NCBI RefSeq assembly: GCF_008000815.1
Contig: NZ_CP042806.1
Location: forward strand, 2,604,001 to 2,668,000
Direction of reading: 5' to 3'
Source: Terriglobus albidus
GTDB lineage: Bacteria > Acidobacteriota > Terriglobia > Terriglobales > Acidobacteriaceae
DNA: 64,000 nucleotides
In this document: positions 51,255 through 60,686 of the stretch, piece by piece
Layout of the letters: each line of letters begins with the position of its first letter
How positions within the stretch are numbered: the first letter of the stretch is position 1
Program-made: the position numbers and the translations under genes
The notes under the pieces: model-generated
The model's input: only the letters and a program-made list of their open reading frames with translations
Databases searched by the model: none
What the model was told of the DNA's origin: nothing

Positions 51255-52202
51255 ATGGATTTCCGAATTAGCCAGTTCCGATCTTTCCTCGTGCTTGCCG
51301 AGACCCTGAACTACGCCAAGGCAGCCCGGCTGCTGTATATGTCGCAGCCGACACTCACAGCACAGATCAAATCTCTGGAAGACAGTTTTGAGGTGCGTCT
51401 GTTTGAGCGCTCCCGGCAGGGTGTCTCAATCACCGCTGCCGGCAGAGAGTTACTTGGCGTAGCCAGAGGCATTCTTGAGCAGGTGGAACAGGCCGGTAAT
51501 CGCATGAAGCAGGCCGAGGCCTCGCAGCCAGTGCGCATTTGCTGCAGTCAGGCCGGACAGTTTGAAGTGCTTCCAAAGCTGCTTCGGACGATGGCAGAGC
51601 AGCACCCCGAAATCCAGATGGAGTTTAAGGCAATGGTGCCCGGCGAAAGGTTGCAGGCTTTGCAATCGCGCCGTGTCGATCTGTTGATGATGACCTTGCC
51701 GGTTTATGCCGAGGATGTCCAGTTTGAATATCTGTGCTCGGAGTCTATGGTCGCGGTCCTGCCAGATCGTGAGCCCTACTCTTCAATGACAGAGATCTCC
51801 GTCGCGGAGTTTGTCCGTGAACCGCTGCTGACAGTCAGTGCAAAGGAGTGTTTGCGATGCACGCCTCTGGCGCTGGCCGCGCTTGCGCAGCACGGCGTTG
51901 CTCCAGTGCGCCTGGTCGAAGGGCCGATCGATCACAATGCGCGGCTTGCGATCGTGGCCGGCGGCAGAGTAGCTGCCTTGGCGGGCAAGGCCTCGTCACA
52001 ACTTCATTTTCCAGGAGTGATTCGTCTCCCGTTTCGTGAATCGGTGCAGGGATCTCAGATGGGAATGGCGTGGCGCAATGAGGAAGTCTCCGAAGGGCTG
52101 CATCTGGTCATGGAAGAACTTCGGCGTTTGACGGGTGGGCAGCGCGAACCAGTTGTTTCTGTCCGCAACTCCGAAGTGTTTCCAGCGCGCATCAGCGCAT
52201 AG
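51255..52202 (+). CDS. LysR-family transcriptional regulator
   Basis: DNA-binding regulator of 315 residues. The N-terminal winged helix-turn-helix is clear: FRISQFRSFLVLAETLNYAKAARLLYMSQPTLTAQIKSLEDSFEVRLFERSRQGVSITAAGRELL. The effector-binding domain (about 90-295) follows, with VRICCSQAGQFEVLPKLLRTMAEQHPEIQMEF and LAIVAGGRVAALAGKA. The ATG at 51255 has GAGGAGAG upstream; the longer frame begins inside the leader. It lies after the acylase-VCBS gene and before an EamA transporter on the same strand, so it may control one or both. The inducer is unknown. Confidence 0.93.
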   Translation: MDFRISQFRSFLVLAETLNYAKAARLLYMSQPTLTAQIKSLEDSFEVRLFERSRQGVSITAAGRELLGVARGILEQVEQAGNRMKQAEASQPVRICCSQAGQFEVLPKLLRTMAEQHPEIQMEFKAMVPGERLQALQSRRVDLLMMTLPVYAEDVQFEYLCSESMVAVLPDREPYSSMTEISVAEFVREPLLTVSAKECLRCTPLALAALAQHGVAPVRLVEGPIDHNARLAIVAGGRVAALAGKASSQLHFPGVIRLPFRESVQGSQMGMAWRNEEVSEGLHLVMEELRRLTGGQREPVVSVRNSEVFPARISA

Positions 52203-52255
52203 CGCCTCGATTCCCACAGAGGAAGGTAGAGCACGATCAAGGAGAGCGGAAGAGA

Positions 52256-53149
52256 ATGCATTCCCGCAAACATCTCGGTGGATTTCTCCTGCTCTCTTTC
52301 CTGTGGGGAAGCACGTGGGCGGCGATTCGTGTCTCCGTAGAACATATGCCGGTGCTGCGGTCGGTCGCTCTCAGGTTTCTTATCGCGAGTGTTGTGTTGC
52401 TGGCCGGGATGAAATGGCGCCGGGAGGCATTACCGCCCTTGCGTGAGTGGCCGACGCTCGTCGGCTTCAGTCTGCTCACGATTGTGATTCCGTTCTGCAT
52501 AATTGGGTGGTCCGCGGGGCGCGTCTCGACCGGCCTGACCTCCATCCTTTTCTCGGCCTCACCCCTTGTGGTTTTGGTCCTGGAAGTCGTCGCATCTGCG
52601 CCATCACATCGCCGGCGTCTGAGCCGGGGTGTCCTTGTCGGTCTTGTCTGCGGCATCATCGGCATAATGTGTGTCATGCACTCCACCAGGTCGTCGTCCT
52701 CGCAGATCGGCGGTGTGGCGGCAATTGTGCTGGTTGTTTTTCTGGGATCATGGTCGAGCATCACCGCCCAAAAACATCTCAGGCATCTGCCACCGTTAAC
52801 GGTCAGCGGATGTCTTTCCGTAAGTGCTGCAGTCCTGATAGGTTTGGCCAGCCTGCTGTTTGACCGAGGCAAATCCACGAGGTGGGACATAAGTGCCGTC
52901 GAGGCTATCTTGTTTCTCGGCATCTTCAGCAGTGCCGTCGGCTTTTTTCTTTTCTACTGGCTGCTCCGCGAAGTGCGCCCGTACACCCTTGCATCCCGCT
53001 ATTTCCTGATGCCTGTCGTCGCAGTATCGGAAGGGGTCATCTTTCTGGATGAAGCTATTTCGCCCTCTCTCGTTTTGGGCGCGATTTTGATTCTTGGCTC
53101 GCTCGTTCCTGTTCTTCAGGAAAGAAAAGCAAGTTTCGGAACGGAGTGA
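52256..53149 (+). CDS. EamA-family (DMT superfamily) transporter
   Basis: Inner-membrane drug/metabolite transporter of 297 residues with ten predicted helices and two EamA halves. First half: LLLSFLWGSTWAAIRVSVEHMPVLRSVALRFLIASVVLLA. Second half: ILFLGIFSSAVGFFLFYWLLREVRPYTLASRYFLMPVVAVSEGVIFLDEAISPSLVLGAILILGSLVPVL. Members export amino acids or other metabolites; the substrate cannot be read here. It starts 53 bases after the LysR gene, in the same direction, a frequent regulator-exporter pairing. ATG at 52256 with GGAAGAG upstream. Confidence 0.92.
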   Translation: MHSRKHLGGFLLLSFLWGSTWAAIRVSVEHMPVLRSVALRFLIASVVLLAGMKWRREALPPLREWPTLVGFSLLTIVIPFCIIGWSAGRVSTGLTSILFSASPLVVLVLEVVASAPSHRRRLSRGVLVGLVCGIIGIMCVMHSTRSSSSQIGGVAAIVLVVFLGSWSSITAQKHLRHLPPLTVSGCLSVSAAVLIGLASLLFDRGKSTRWDISAVEAILFLGIFSSAVGFFLFYWLLREVRPYTLASRYFLMPVVAVSEGVIFLDEAISPSLVLGAILILGSLVPVLQERKASFGTE

Positions 53150-53203
53150 CAGTCCATCTCCGTTTGCCCTGGCTAGGTTTTACAAGATGGGGGGAGCGTA
53201 GCC

Positions 53204-53968
53204 TTACCGGTTTCCCATCAGACGTTTCAATCCGTCATGTTGATAACGGCTCATTCTGAGTTGCCGGCCGTCTTCCAGCACTACGACATGGAATCCGTTG
53301 AACCAGGGATGAACCTCTTTCACTTTGCACAGGTGCACGATGGTGGAGCGATGGATTCTCACGAAGTGCCTAGGATCAAGCTTCTGTTCGAGTGACGCCA
53401 GAGAATCGCGAATTTCGAACTGGTGTTTACCAGCGAGGATTCGCACGCTGTTTCGCTCAGCCTCGAAATAGCTCACATCCTCAACCTTCACAAACGTCAC
53501 ACGACCGTTTGAGGAGACTGCGATCCGTTCAAGATATTCCTCTTGCCGGCACAGCTTTCGCAGTGCCTCGCGCCACTCAGGCTCCTGGCTCTCGGTGGGT
53601 GTGCGTTTGATTCGATCGAGAGCTCGGCCGAATGCCTTGTTGAAACGTTCTTTCCCAAATGGCTTTAGCACATAGTCGACGGCGTGTGCGTCGAATGCCT
53701 GTACCGCATATTTGTCGTAGGCCGTAATGAAGACAGTTGCTGGCATCCGTTCTTCACCGATCGCCGACACTACGTCCAGTCCAGTCATTCCCGGCATCTG
53801 CATATCGAGGAATACAAGATCTGGTTGATGCCGTTCAATCGCTTCGACGGCTGTAGAGCCATTGACACACTCGGCTACGACCTCGACCTGGTCATGGTCG
53901 CGTAGAAATCCCTGGATGCTGCGCCGTGCCAGTTGCTCGTCGTCTACGATCAGAACTCGAATGCTCAC
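53204..53968 (-). CDS. LytTR-type response regulator
   Basis: Two-domain regulator of 254 residues. Receiver domain: acidic pair Asp9-Asp10 (VLIVDDEQLARRSI), phosphoacceptor Asp55 (LVFLDMQMPGMTG), and Lys101 (YVLKPF). LytTR DNA-binding domain (about 155-250): RIAVSSNGRVTFVKVEDVSYFEAERNSVRI, HFVRIHRSTIVHLCKVKEVHPW, LSRYQHDG-like end. It binds DNA directly as a dimer, typically at paired sites. The GTG start overlaps the stop of the kinase gene as GTGA, so the pair is co-translated. Targets are not evident; the adjacent transport and hydrolase genes are candidates. Confidence 0.95.
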   Translation of the reverse strand: MSIRVLIVDDEQLARRSIQGFLRDHDQVEVVAECVNGSTAVEAIERHQPDLVFLDMQMPGMTGLDVVSAIGEERMPATVFITAYDKYAVQAFDAHAVDYVLKPFGKERFNKAFGRALDRIKRTPTESQEPEWREALRKLCRQEEYLERIAVSSNGRVTFVKVEDVSYFEAERNSVRILAGKHQFEIRDSLASLEQKLDPRHFVRIHRSTIVHLCKVKEVHPWFNGFHVVVLEDGRQLRMSRYQHDGLKRLMGNR

Positions 53969-55155
53969 TCAGATTTACCTGGAATGACTGGAAGAGGAAT
54001 GCGGCGTGCCGGAATCGAGATTCGTGCGGCAACGCCCGTTGGTTCTAACGAATCAAGAGAAAATGTTGCGCGGTCCCGATATAACGTCTGTAAGCGTACG
54101 GTTGTATTCCGCAACCCTATTCCATGCTGAAAGCGGTTCGAACTCTTATCGAGCACCCCGTTTCTATTCACTACATCGAGATGAAGGGAATCTGTCTCCA
54201 GGTAGATTCTCACTTGAATCGCGTCAGGTCCTTCGTGCTTTCCGATGCCATGGCGGATGGCGTTCTCGACCAGCGGTTGAAGGATTAGCGCGGGGACGGC
54301 ATAATCCATAAGGTTCGGCGCTACCTCGATAGAGGAGTGAAGCCGATCACCGAAACGCACCTGCTCGATGCCGAGATGGCACTCCAGGAAGGTGAGCTCT
54401 TTTTCCAGGGGAATCTCGGGCGTCTCTTCCTGCTCCAGAAACGCACGCAACAACTGGCTCAACCGGAGCAACATATCTTCCGCGGCGTCTGGATCATAGC
54501 GAAAGAGTGTAGCGATTGAGTGAAGCGTGTTGAAGAGAAAGTGCGGATGGAGCTGCATCCGCAGGAGGCTCAAACGCGTCTGAGCCAACTCCGCGTGGAG
54601 CTGTGCCGTCTGCAGCTCCCGCCGTCGGGCATCCTCGTAGTAGTACCAGGCCTGCACCAGGCCGATCACCATGCAATAGGTCAGCAGGTTGTAAAGAACA
54701 TAGTTCCAACTCCGCACCAGTCCTGAGAGGATGCGGTACTCGGCATCGCCCTCGTTTGCATAACGGTGAACAATCGCCGCGACTGCCTGATCCTGGAGCG
54801 GACGCCCCGATCTGACCAACTGGAAGGTGAATGCCTGGACGGCGCTGGTGAGCAGGCCGGCTCCGAGAGCCACAACGATGTAGAGGCAAAGTGCTTTGAC
54901 GATTGCCTTTTCGCGCAGGCGATATCGCGCGGCAACGTACAACACGATCGGTGACAAGGCTGCCCGCGTGTACCAGACCGCCATTGACAGAGTCAGATAG
55001 GCCAGTAACGGTGTGGTGTGACCCGCAAACAGATCGTAAATGTACCATTGCCCTGCATTTAGGACGACGACCATATTCCAGGCGACAAAACAAATCACCC
55101 AGAACGAACTGAGTCGCACGAGCGATCGATTGGATGTGGTCGCCGAAGGAGTCAT
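53965..55155 (-). CDS. LytS/YehU-like sensor histidine kinase
   Basis: Membrane sensor kinase of 396 residues. The N-terminal part carries about four membrane segments (FWVICFVAWNMVVVLNAG, TPLLAYLTLSMAVWYT, LCLYIVVALGAGLLTSAV, NYVLYNLLTYCMVIGLVQAWYYY). The His_kinase domain follows with the phosphoacceptor His205 in LHPHFLFNTLHSI, then the ATPase region (ILQPLVENAIRHGIGKHEG; GIGLRNTTVRLQTLY). The sensed signal is unknown, as there is no extracytoplasmic domain of note. It is partner of the LytTR regulator by overlap. ATG at 55155. Confidence 0.94.
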   Translation of the reverse strand: MTPSATTSNRSLVRLSSFWVICFVAWNMVVVLNAGQWYIYDLFAGHTTPLLAYLTLSMAVWYTRAALSPIVLYVAARYRLREKAIVKALCLYIVVALGAGLLTSAVQAFTFQLVRSGRPLQDQAVAAIVHRYANEGDAEYRILSGLVRSWNYVLYNLLTYCMVIGLVQAWYYYEDARRRELQTAQLHAELAQTRLSLLRMQLHPHFLFNTLHSIATLFRYDPDAAEDMLLRLSQLLRAFLEQEETPEIPLEKELTFLECHLGIEQVRFGDRLHSSIEVAPNLMDYAVPALILQPLVENAIRHGIGKHEGPDAIQVRIYLETDSLHLDVVNRNGVLDKSSNRFQHGIGLRNTTVRLQTLYRDRATFSLDSLEPTGVAARISIPARRIPLPVIPGKSE

Positions 55156-55628
55156 GAATGTGCTCCGTATGGTTGCATCATGCGATTGTTGTAGCTTTAA
55201 TGCAAGCCTAACAGCGTCCTAATACGATTCAGCCTCGGATTTCTACGATTCAGCTCAAAGTGCTCGGCAAGATTTGCAGTCTGTTTTAGATTCAAGTCAT
55301 ACACGATGCCAATTAAGTTCTCCAGTGATGCTTTTCGCGTTTTTGGAAGACCCTGGACAGGCTGCTCTTCAGCACAATCAGCCTGGTTTGAGCGTTTTGT
55401 CTCATGCGTCCGTAGAGCCGAGCCACCGCATGGCCGATGTCGTCTGGATAACGGGAAGTAAAGCCCGGTAGAGGACACCTTGATCTCTCCTGCTGAGTGC
55501 CCGTTGAAGCAATGACTTTTTGCAGTGTGTTGTACCTGATGCTGTAGTGTGCCCGCGCACGAGCCGGCGGCAGGTACCGCCTTATCGAAGTCCGAATCAC
55601 TGAAACTGAAGCCCTAAGGAGCCAAGCG
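55156..55628. other. Intergenic region without a clear gene
   Basis: It separates the divergent kinase and amidohydrolase genes and should carry both promoters. Two minus-strand frames (55197-55478 and 55313-55687) exist; the tail GIVYDLNLKQTANLAEHFELN of the first looks protein-like, but there is no ribosome binding site or family match, so I do not call a gene. Confidence 0.4.
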
Positions 55629-57047
55629 TTGTCTTGCGTCCGACGCCGTACTTTCTCTATCGCTGCAGTGTGCTTTTCCGTCAGCACCTTTCTAGCCGGA
55701 GTCCAGGCTCAGGAGAGAGTTGAGGACAGGCGTGCCTTTATCTGGCCACAGGCCGCCACAAGCGACGATCCCCGTCACATCCCGATCCGCCCTGAAGTTA
55801 CGGTAAAAAAGCCTGTACTCGTGCTCCGCGGCGGACGCGTATTTGACTCGGTTAAGACCGATGCCTACGCAGCTACTGTCGTCATGGAAGGGAAGTACAT
55901 CAAAAGCATTCTCCCTCCCCAGGATACGAACTGGCCCACAGACGCGAAGGTAGTCGACGTCACAGATAAAACAGTGATGCCCGGGCTTATCGACCTGCAT
56001 GTCCACATCACTTATCCGGACTCGTCAACACCGGTCGACGAGCAGGCAAGCGAGGGCGCAGGTGTGCTGCGTGGGCTGACCAACCTGCGCTACTTCATTG
56101 AGAGTGGCTTTACTACGGTCCGCGATATGAATGGTGTCTTGAACGCGCCCTTCCTGCTCAGTGAATGGATGGCGGAGGATCGTGCTCCCGGCCCGCGTGT
56201 CTTTGCCGCCGGCCACATCATTACGGGAACCGGTGGACATGCCGCCGATCGGCCTATCAGCCCGATTCATTCATCGGCATTCGCGCAAGAGGTCGATGGT
56301 CCTGACGAATGGCGCAAGGCAGTCCGTCAAAACTTCAAGAACGGCGCGAACGTGATCAAGATCGCGAGCATCTTCTCGCCGGGGGAGGTGCGGGCGGCGG
56401 TGGAAGAGGCCCATGCTCTCGGGCTGCGCGTCACGTGTGACTGCGAGACGTTCTATATCAGGTGGGCAATCGAAGCGGGTGTCGATATGATCGAGCACCC
56501 GCTTCCTCGAACTGATGAAACGATTCGTCTGATGGCGCAGCATCACACCGACGCAGACCCGACGCTGCAGGTCTATCAGAGCCTTCTTGATAGTTCGGGA
56601 GGCTATTACGGTGTCACCTCTCGCAGGTTCACCCTTGGCAGCCAGCAGGACTTCGATGTCTTCAAGAAGATGAAGGCCGCCGGCATTCGCCTGGGAGTCG
56701 GTACTGACACCATCGGCAACGCAAACGCGTTTACTCCAAATACTTACATCGCGGAACTGAAATGGTTTGTAAAGGGAGGCTATACCCCTTCCGGCGCGCT
56801 GATCGCGGCCACTCGAACGAACGCCCAGATGCTCGATGTCGGCGACAAGCTGGGAACCTTGGAGCCCGGAAAGTTGGCCGACGTGATCGTTGTCGATGGA
56901 AAGCCTGACCAGAATCTTGACGATCTGAAGCAGGTCAGCATGGTAATCCGCGACGGCCTGGTCATGGTCGATCACGGTCAGATCAACGTTCCGCCACATG
57001 TTCCAAAACCTCTTTTGAAAGCATCCCCTCCCGAGAATGTGCACTAG
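55629..57047 (+). CDS. Secreted amidohydrolase, Xaa-Pro dipeptidase/imidazolonepropionase-like, altered metal ligand
   Basis: Exported metal-dependent hydrolase of 472 residues, amidohydrolase superfamily. Signal peptide about 1-28 (SIAAVCFSVSTFLAGVQAQ). Metal site: His124 and His126 in GLIDLHVHITYP, Lys244 (bridging carboxylated Lys) in NVIKIASIF, His290 in DMIEHPL and Asp360 in GVGTDTI. The His expected after strand 5 is absent: the aligned place reads TCDCE, with Asp271. PGKLADVIVVDGKP closes the family's composite beta-sandwich. The start is TTG at 55629, with AAGGAG 8 bases upstream. The next gene is an Oar-like receptor. Likely substrate is a dipeptide or N-acyl amino acid, not proven. 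Confidence 0.88.
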   Translation: MSCVRRRTFSIAAVCFSVSTFLAGVQAQERVEDRRAFIWPQAATSDDPRHIPIRPEVTVKKPVLVLRGGRVFDSVKTDAYAATVVMEGKYIKSILPPQDTNWPTDAKVVDVTDKTVMPGLIDLHVHITYPDSSTPVDEQASEGAGVLRGLTNLRYFIESGFTTVRDMNGVLNAPFLLSEWMAEDRAPGPRVFAAGHIITGTGGHAADRPISPIHSSAFAQEVDGPDEWRKAVRQNFKNGANVIKIASIFSPGEVRAAVEEAHALGLRVTCDCETFYIRWAIEAGVDMIEHPLPRTDETIRLMAQHHTDADPTLQVYQSLLDSSGGYYGVTSRRFTLGSQQDFDVFKKMKAAGIRLGVGTDTIGNANAFTPNTYIAELKWFVKGGYTPSGALIAATRTNAQMLDVGDKLGTLEPGKLADVIVVDGKPDQNLDDLKQVSMVIRDGLVMVDHGQINVPPHVPKPLLKASPPENVH

Positions 57048-57117
57048 CAGGGACTGTCAATGCCAGTGCAGTTTTGAAATCTGTCGACGACCACAACCCT
57101 GATTCGGAAAGGACACC

Positions 57118-60100
57118 ATGAAGAACAGTGTTTTTGTTGGGCGGGAAGTTCTTTTGGGCGATGTTGCAGGGGCGAGCAGAAAAGCTCCTCGATGCGTGTT
57201 GCGTGGTTTGGCCATCCTGTTTGCCTTTGTGGTTGCATTCTCCGCGCCGCCCTTGAGCCATGCTCAAACTGGGGGCGCTCTGGCGGGAGAGGTTTCGGAC
57301 GCGAGCAAATCTGTCCTGACCGATGTCACCGTAACCGCGACTGCTGCGACCACCGGCCAAGTGCAGACGGTTAAGACCAATGAGAACGGACTCTATCGGT
57401 TTCCGTTGTTAACGCCTGGATCGTACGAAGTAACATTTATACTTTCCGGCTTCAAGGAGCTAAGGGCCAAGGCGACGGTGGTGGTCAGCGAGACGGCAAC
57501 GCTGGATGCCGTATTGCCCGTAGGAGGTGTGAATGAACAGGTGGAGGTCAGCGCCGCGGATAACAGCGCGCTGCTGCAGACAGATACCTCTACCCTGGGC
57601 CGTGTCGTTGATGAAAAGACGGTGCAGGAGGTTCCCTTATCCACAAGAAACTTCACCCAGTTGATGACGCTTTCCCCGGGAACCTCTTCTAACGTCAATA
57701 ACGCTGGTTCCTTGGGAAGAGGAACGCAGACGATCTATGCCAACGGCGCCAGAGCCGTATCCAACAGCCTCACGATCGACGGAATTGACGCGATCAATAT
57801 TCACAGCAACGGGCTTGCTGAGAACTCGGTTTCGTCAAACGGCGTTGCCGTGCCATCCCCCGAGGCCATCCAGGAGTTCAAGGTTCAGACCGGAATGTAC
57901 GACGCGCAATATGGAAGAAATGGCGGCGCGAACACGGCACTTGTGACCAGGACCGGGACCAGTCGCTTTCATGGATCCATCTATGAGTTCTTCCGCAATG
58001 ACGCATTGAATGCGAATACCTTCCTGTTTCGCCAGAACGGCACAAAAAGAGCAGTTCTGAAACAAAATCAGTTCGGTGTCTCATTGGGAGGACCTGTCAT
58101 CGCAGAGAAGATGTTTTTCTTTGCGAGCTATCAAGGGACGCGGCAGGTGAATGGCCTTGCCGGCTCGAAGACTCTGAGTCTGCCATCCGGTCTTTATGGT
58201 TCCATGCGGACTGCTGCCGCACTTGGCGCCGCATACGGAGGCAAGACGGGGACCAACGGAGGCCTCGCCATCGCGAATGATGGCTCGAATATCTCTCCGG
58301 TTGCACTCGCGCTTCTGAACTACAAGCTACCGAACGGGCAATACGTCATTCCGAGCCCGCAGTCGTCAGCGACAACCAACAACTATTCCGTTTCAATTCC
58401 GTCGCGATACACAGAAGATCAATGGGTTGCGACGATCGACCATAGCTTCAGCACAAGCAATCACTTCACGGTTCGCGGCCTGCTTGCGAATCAGCCTCAG
58501 TTCAATTCATTTACGACTGCAACAGTAGCTGGATTTGGACAAACCCAGGACTTCAAGTCCCGTGCGTTCAATCTGACAGATGTGCATGTGTTCAGCCCCC
58601 GCGTCGTCAATGAGGCCCATGCGGGGCTGATGCGCATTATGGGAGCGCTCGGTGTGGAAAACGTAATTCCAATCGGATCGATCGGAATGAGCCGGTTCAA
58701 TTCATCGATCTTCAATAACATCCCAACGATTGCCGTATCAGGAAGCTCCGGAACGTTCACGCTTGGATATAGCACGGACGGGAATCAGGCAGGACACCAG
58801 AACACCTTTCAATACACGGACACGGTGTCTGTAATCGAAGGAAAGCATAGCGTGCGTATTGGCGCTGAACTGAGACGATATCAGGACAACTACAACACCT
58901 ACAACCGCACGCTGGGTACGATCACGCTGTACTCGTTTCCTGACTTCTTGCTCGGGCGTTCTTCTGGAAGCGTGGCGAGCGGTGGCAACGGCTTGAGTAC
59001 GTACGGGGCATTGAGCAATGCCAGCGTAGCGAGCAATATCGGTGTCCGTAACGACCGGTTGACCGACTATACGCTGTTTGTTCAGGATGATTGGAAGATC
59101 TCCCGTAAACTCACCTTCAATGCCGGACTTCGCTGGGACCGTTATGGTTCTGGTGTTGATCAGGGTGGACGAAACGGGAACTTCGTCCCTTCGCTTTACA
59201 CGGCTCCTCCCTCCGGTGGATACACCAGCGCCGGTTTTGTTCAGTCAGCCAATGCGCGCAAGTTGCTGAACGGGGTTCCGACTGTCAATCCGAGGCTGCT
59301 GAGTCATGAGATGTGGAAGAACTTCGCGCCTCGCGTAGGCTTCTCTTACCAGGCCTTACCCAGCATTGTGGTGCGCGGCGGCTATGGCATCTTCTTTGAT
59401 CGGCTGTCGAACCAGATCAGCCTGAGAACCGCGCTGGCTCCGCCTAACTACATCAAGTCCGATCTGTCGGGGACCAATGCGAATGGGGCGAGCCTCGCCA
59501 ATCCGTTCCCGGCGCTGCCTCTGCCGTCTGCCTTGCCGACCACGCCACTGCTGCCTGACCCCTTCACGTTCCCGGCAAGCAGCCTGTTGGCAACCAATGC
59601 GGTTGATCCGAATATGGGAATGCCTTACATGCACCAATATGTAGGGAATGTCCAGTGGGAGGCACGAAAGTCGTTACTCCTGGAAGTTGATTATGTCGGA
59701 AGCAAGGGAGTGAAGCTTCCGAACCAGATGTATATCAATCAGGCCCGGATTGCGTCCGCGTCCACCCCTGTCAACGGAGTGACTACGACCACAACGGCTT
59801 CAGCCAACCTTGCCCAGCGGGTGCCTTTCCTCGGGATGAGCCCGAACGGCCTGACTTACCTGATGACCAATACGGACTCGCGGTATAACTCGCTCCAAGT
59901 GAGTGTCACCAAGCGGCTCTCGCACGGCTTGCAGTTTCTGGCTTCGTACACGTACTCGAGATCCGTGGATGACAGCTCCGGCAGTAGCGGCTCAACCTTC
60001 GTGAACTCCGATGGCGATCAGATCGATGTTCATCAGGCAACTGGCAGATCGGACTTCGACCGGCCACGCAGGTTTGTTGTTAACTACATCTACGATGTGC

Positions 60101-60612
60101 CGTACGTGGGCTATCATCTGCAGCGCAACGCCTTCACCAACGCCTTGTTTGCGGATTGGCAGCTTACCGGTGTAACCACCCTGCAGGATGGATCGCCCTT
60201 CGATCTGACTGATGCGAATGGGGCGGCGTACTACGGGACCGGTACGTCCCGTGCATCGTTTGCTTCGGGCAAAACAATCGCGGACGCGAAGAAGAACGGT
60301 TCCGTAACAAGCCGCTACAAGGCCTATTTCAATACCTCGGCCTTCGCAAGTGCAGGGAACTATTACGGGAATGTCTCAAGAAACGCTCTTCGGGGCCCGG
60401 GACAGGCGAACTGGGACTTTGCGGCGTTGAAAAGCTTTCAACTCTTCGAGGGCGTCAGGTTCCAGTTCCGCTCTGAGTTTTTCAACGTCTTCAACCATAC
60501 GAACTTCGCGAACCCCTCGTCGGCGATATCAAGCAGCTCCAGCTTTGGTGTGATCTCTTCCATCATTGGAAATCCAAGGGTCATCCAGTTTGCGGGTAAG
60601 GTGACGTTCTAG
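57118..60612 (+). CDS. Oar-like TonB-dependent receptor
   Basis: Outer-membrane receptor of 1164 residues, full length for the acidobacterial Oar type. It has a long signal peptide ending FSAPPLSHAQ (about residue 50), a CarboxypepD_reg domain (about 53-135, GEVSDASKSVLTDVTVTATAATTGQ), and a plug domain (EVPLSTRNFTQLMTLSPGT; NSLTIDGIDAINIH). The barrel includes MYDAQYGRNGGANTALVTRTGTSRFHGSIYEFFRNDALNA, NAGLRWDRYGSG and EFFNVFNHTNFANPSS. AAGGA precedes the ATG. It lies between the two amidohydrolase genes with short gaps, so import and hydrolysis are probably linked. The strong hairpin after it may end or attenuate transcription. Confidence 0.95.
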   Translation: MKNSVFVGREVLLGDVAGASRKAPRCVLRGLAILFAFVVAFSAPPLSHAQTGGALAGEVSDASKSVLTDVTVTATAATTGQVQTVKTNENGLYRFPLLTPGSYEVTFILSGFKELRAKATVVVSETATLDAVLPVGGVNEQVEVSAADNSALLQTDTSTLGRVVDEKTVQEVPLSTRNFTQLMTLSPGTSSNVNNAGSLGRGTQTIYANGARAVSNSLTIDGIDAINIHSNGLAENSVSSNGVAVPSPEAIQEFKVQTGMYDAQYGRNGGANTALVTRTGTSRFHGSIYEFFRNDALNANTFLFRQNGTKRAVLKQNQFGVSLGGPVIAEKMFFFASYQGTRQVNGLAGSKTLSLPSGLYGSMRTAAALGAAYGGKTGTNGGLAIANDGSNISPVALALLNYKLPNGQYVIPSPQSSATTNNYSVSIPSRYTEDQWVATIDHSFSTSNHFTVRGLLANQPQFNSFTTATVAGFGQTQDFKSRAFNLTDVHVFSPRVVNEAHAGLMRIMGALGVENVIPIGSIGMSRFNSSIFNNIPTIAVSGSSGTFTLGYSTDGNQAGHQNTFQYTDTVSVIEGKHSVRIGAELRRYQDNYNTYNRTLGTITLYSFPDFLLGRSSGSVASGGNGLSTYGALSNASVASNIGVRNDRLTDYTLFVQDDWKISRKLTFNAGLRWDRYGSGVDQGGRNGNFVPSLYTAPPSGGYTSAGFVQSANARKLLNGVPTVNPRLLSHEMWKNFAPRVGFSYQALPSIVVRGGYGIFFDRLSNQISLRTALAPPNYIKSDLSGTNANGASLANPFPALPLPSALPTTPLLPDPFTFPASSLLATNAVDPNMGMPYMHQYVGNVQWEARKSLLLEVDYVGSKGVKLPNQMYINQARIASASTPVNGVTTTTTASANLAQRVPFLGMSPNGLTYLMTNTDSRYNSLQVSVTKRLSHGLQFLASYTYSRSVDDSSGSSGSTFVNSDGDQIDVHQATGRSDFDRPRRFVVNYIYDVPYVGYHLQRNAFTNALFADWQLTGVTTLQDGSPFDLTDANGAAYYGTGTSRASFASGKTIADAKKNGSVTSRYKAYFNTSAFASAGNYYGNVSRNALRGPGQANWDFAALKSFQLFEGVRFQFRSEFFNVFNHTNFANPSSAISSSSSFGVISSIIGNPRVIQFAGKVTF

Positions 60613-60620
60613 CACAGGCC

Positions 60621-60657
60621 AGACGGCGGGCGACTTTTGAGAAGTCACCTGTCGTCT
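60621..60657 (+). terminator. Long intergenic hairpin after the receptor gene
   Basis: A 16-base stem with a single mismatch and two G-T pairs (60621-60636 with 60642-60657) around a 5-base loop, followed by CTTTCAG. It starts 9 bases after the receptor stop codon. It can act as a terminator or as a processing/stabilising element between the receptor and the small secreted protein gene. Confidence 0.6.
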
Positions 60658-60686
60658 CTTTCAGCATAAAAACCTAGGGAGGCATG

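Noticed and set aside
55197-55687. Two minus-strand frames in the kinase-amidohydrolase intergenic region
   Set aside because: No ribosome binding sites, one overlaps the amidohydrolase signal peptide, and no family is recognised. Kept only as a remark on the intergenic entry.
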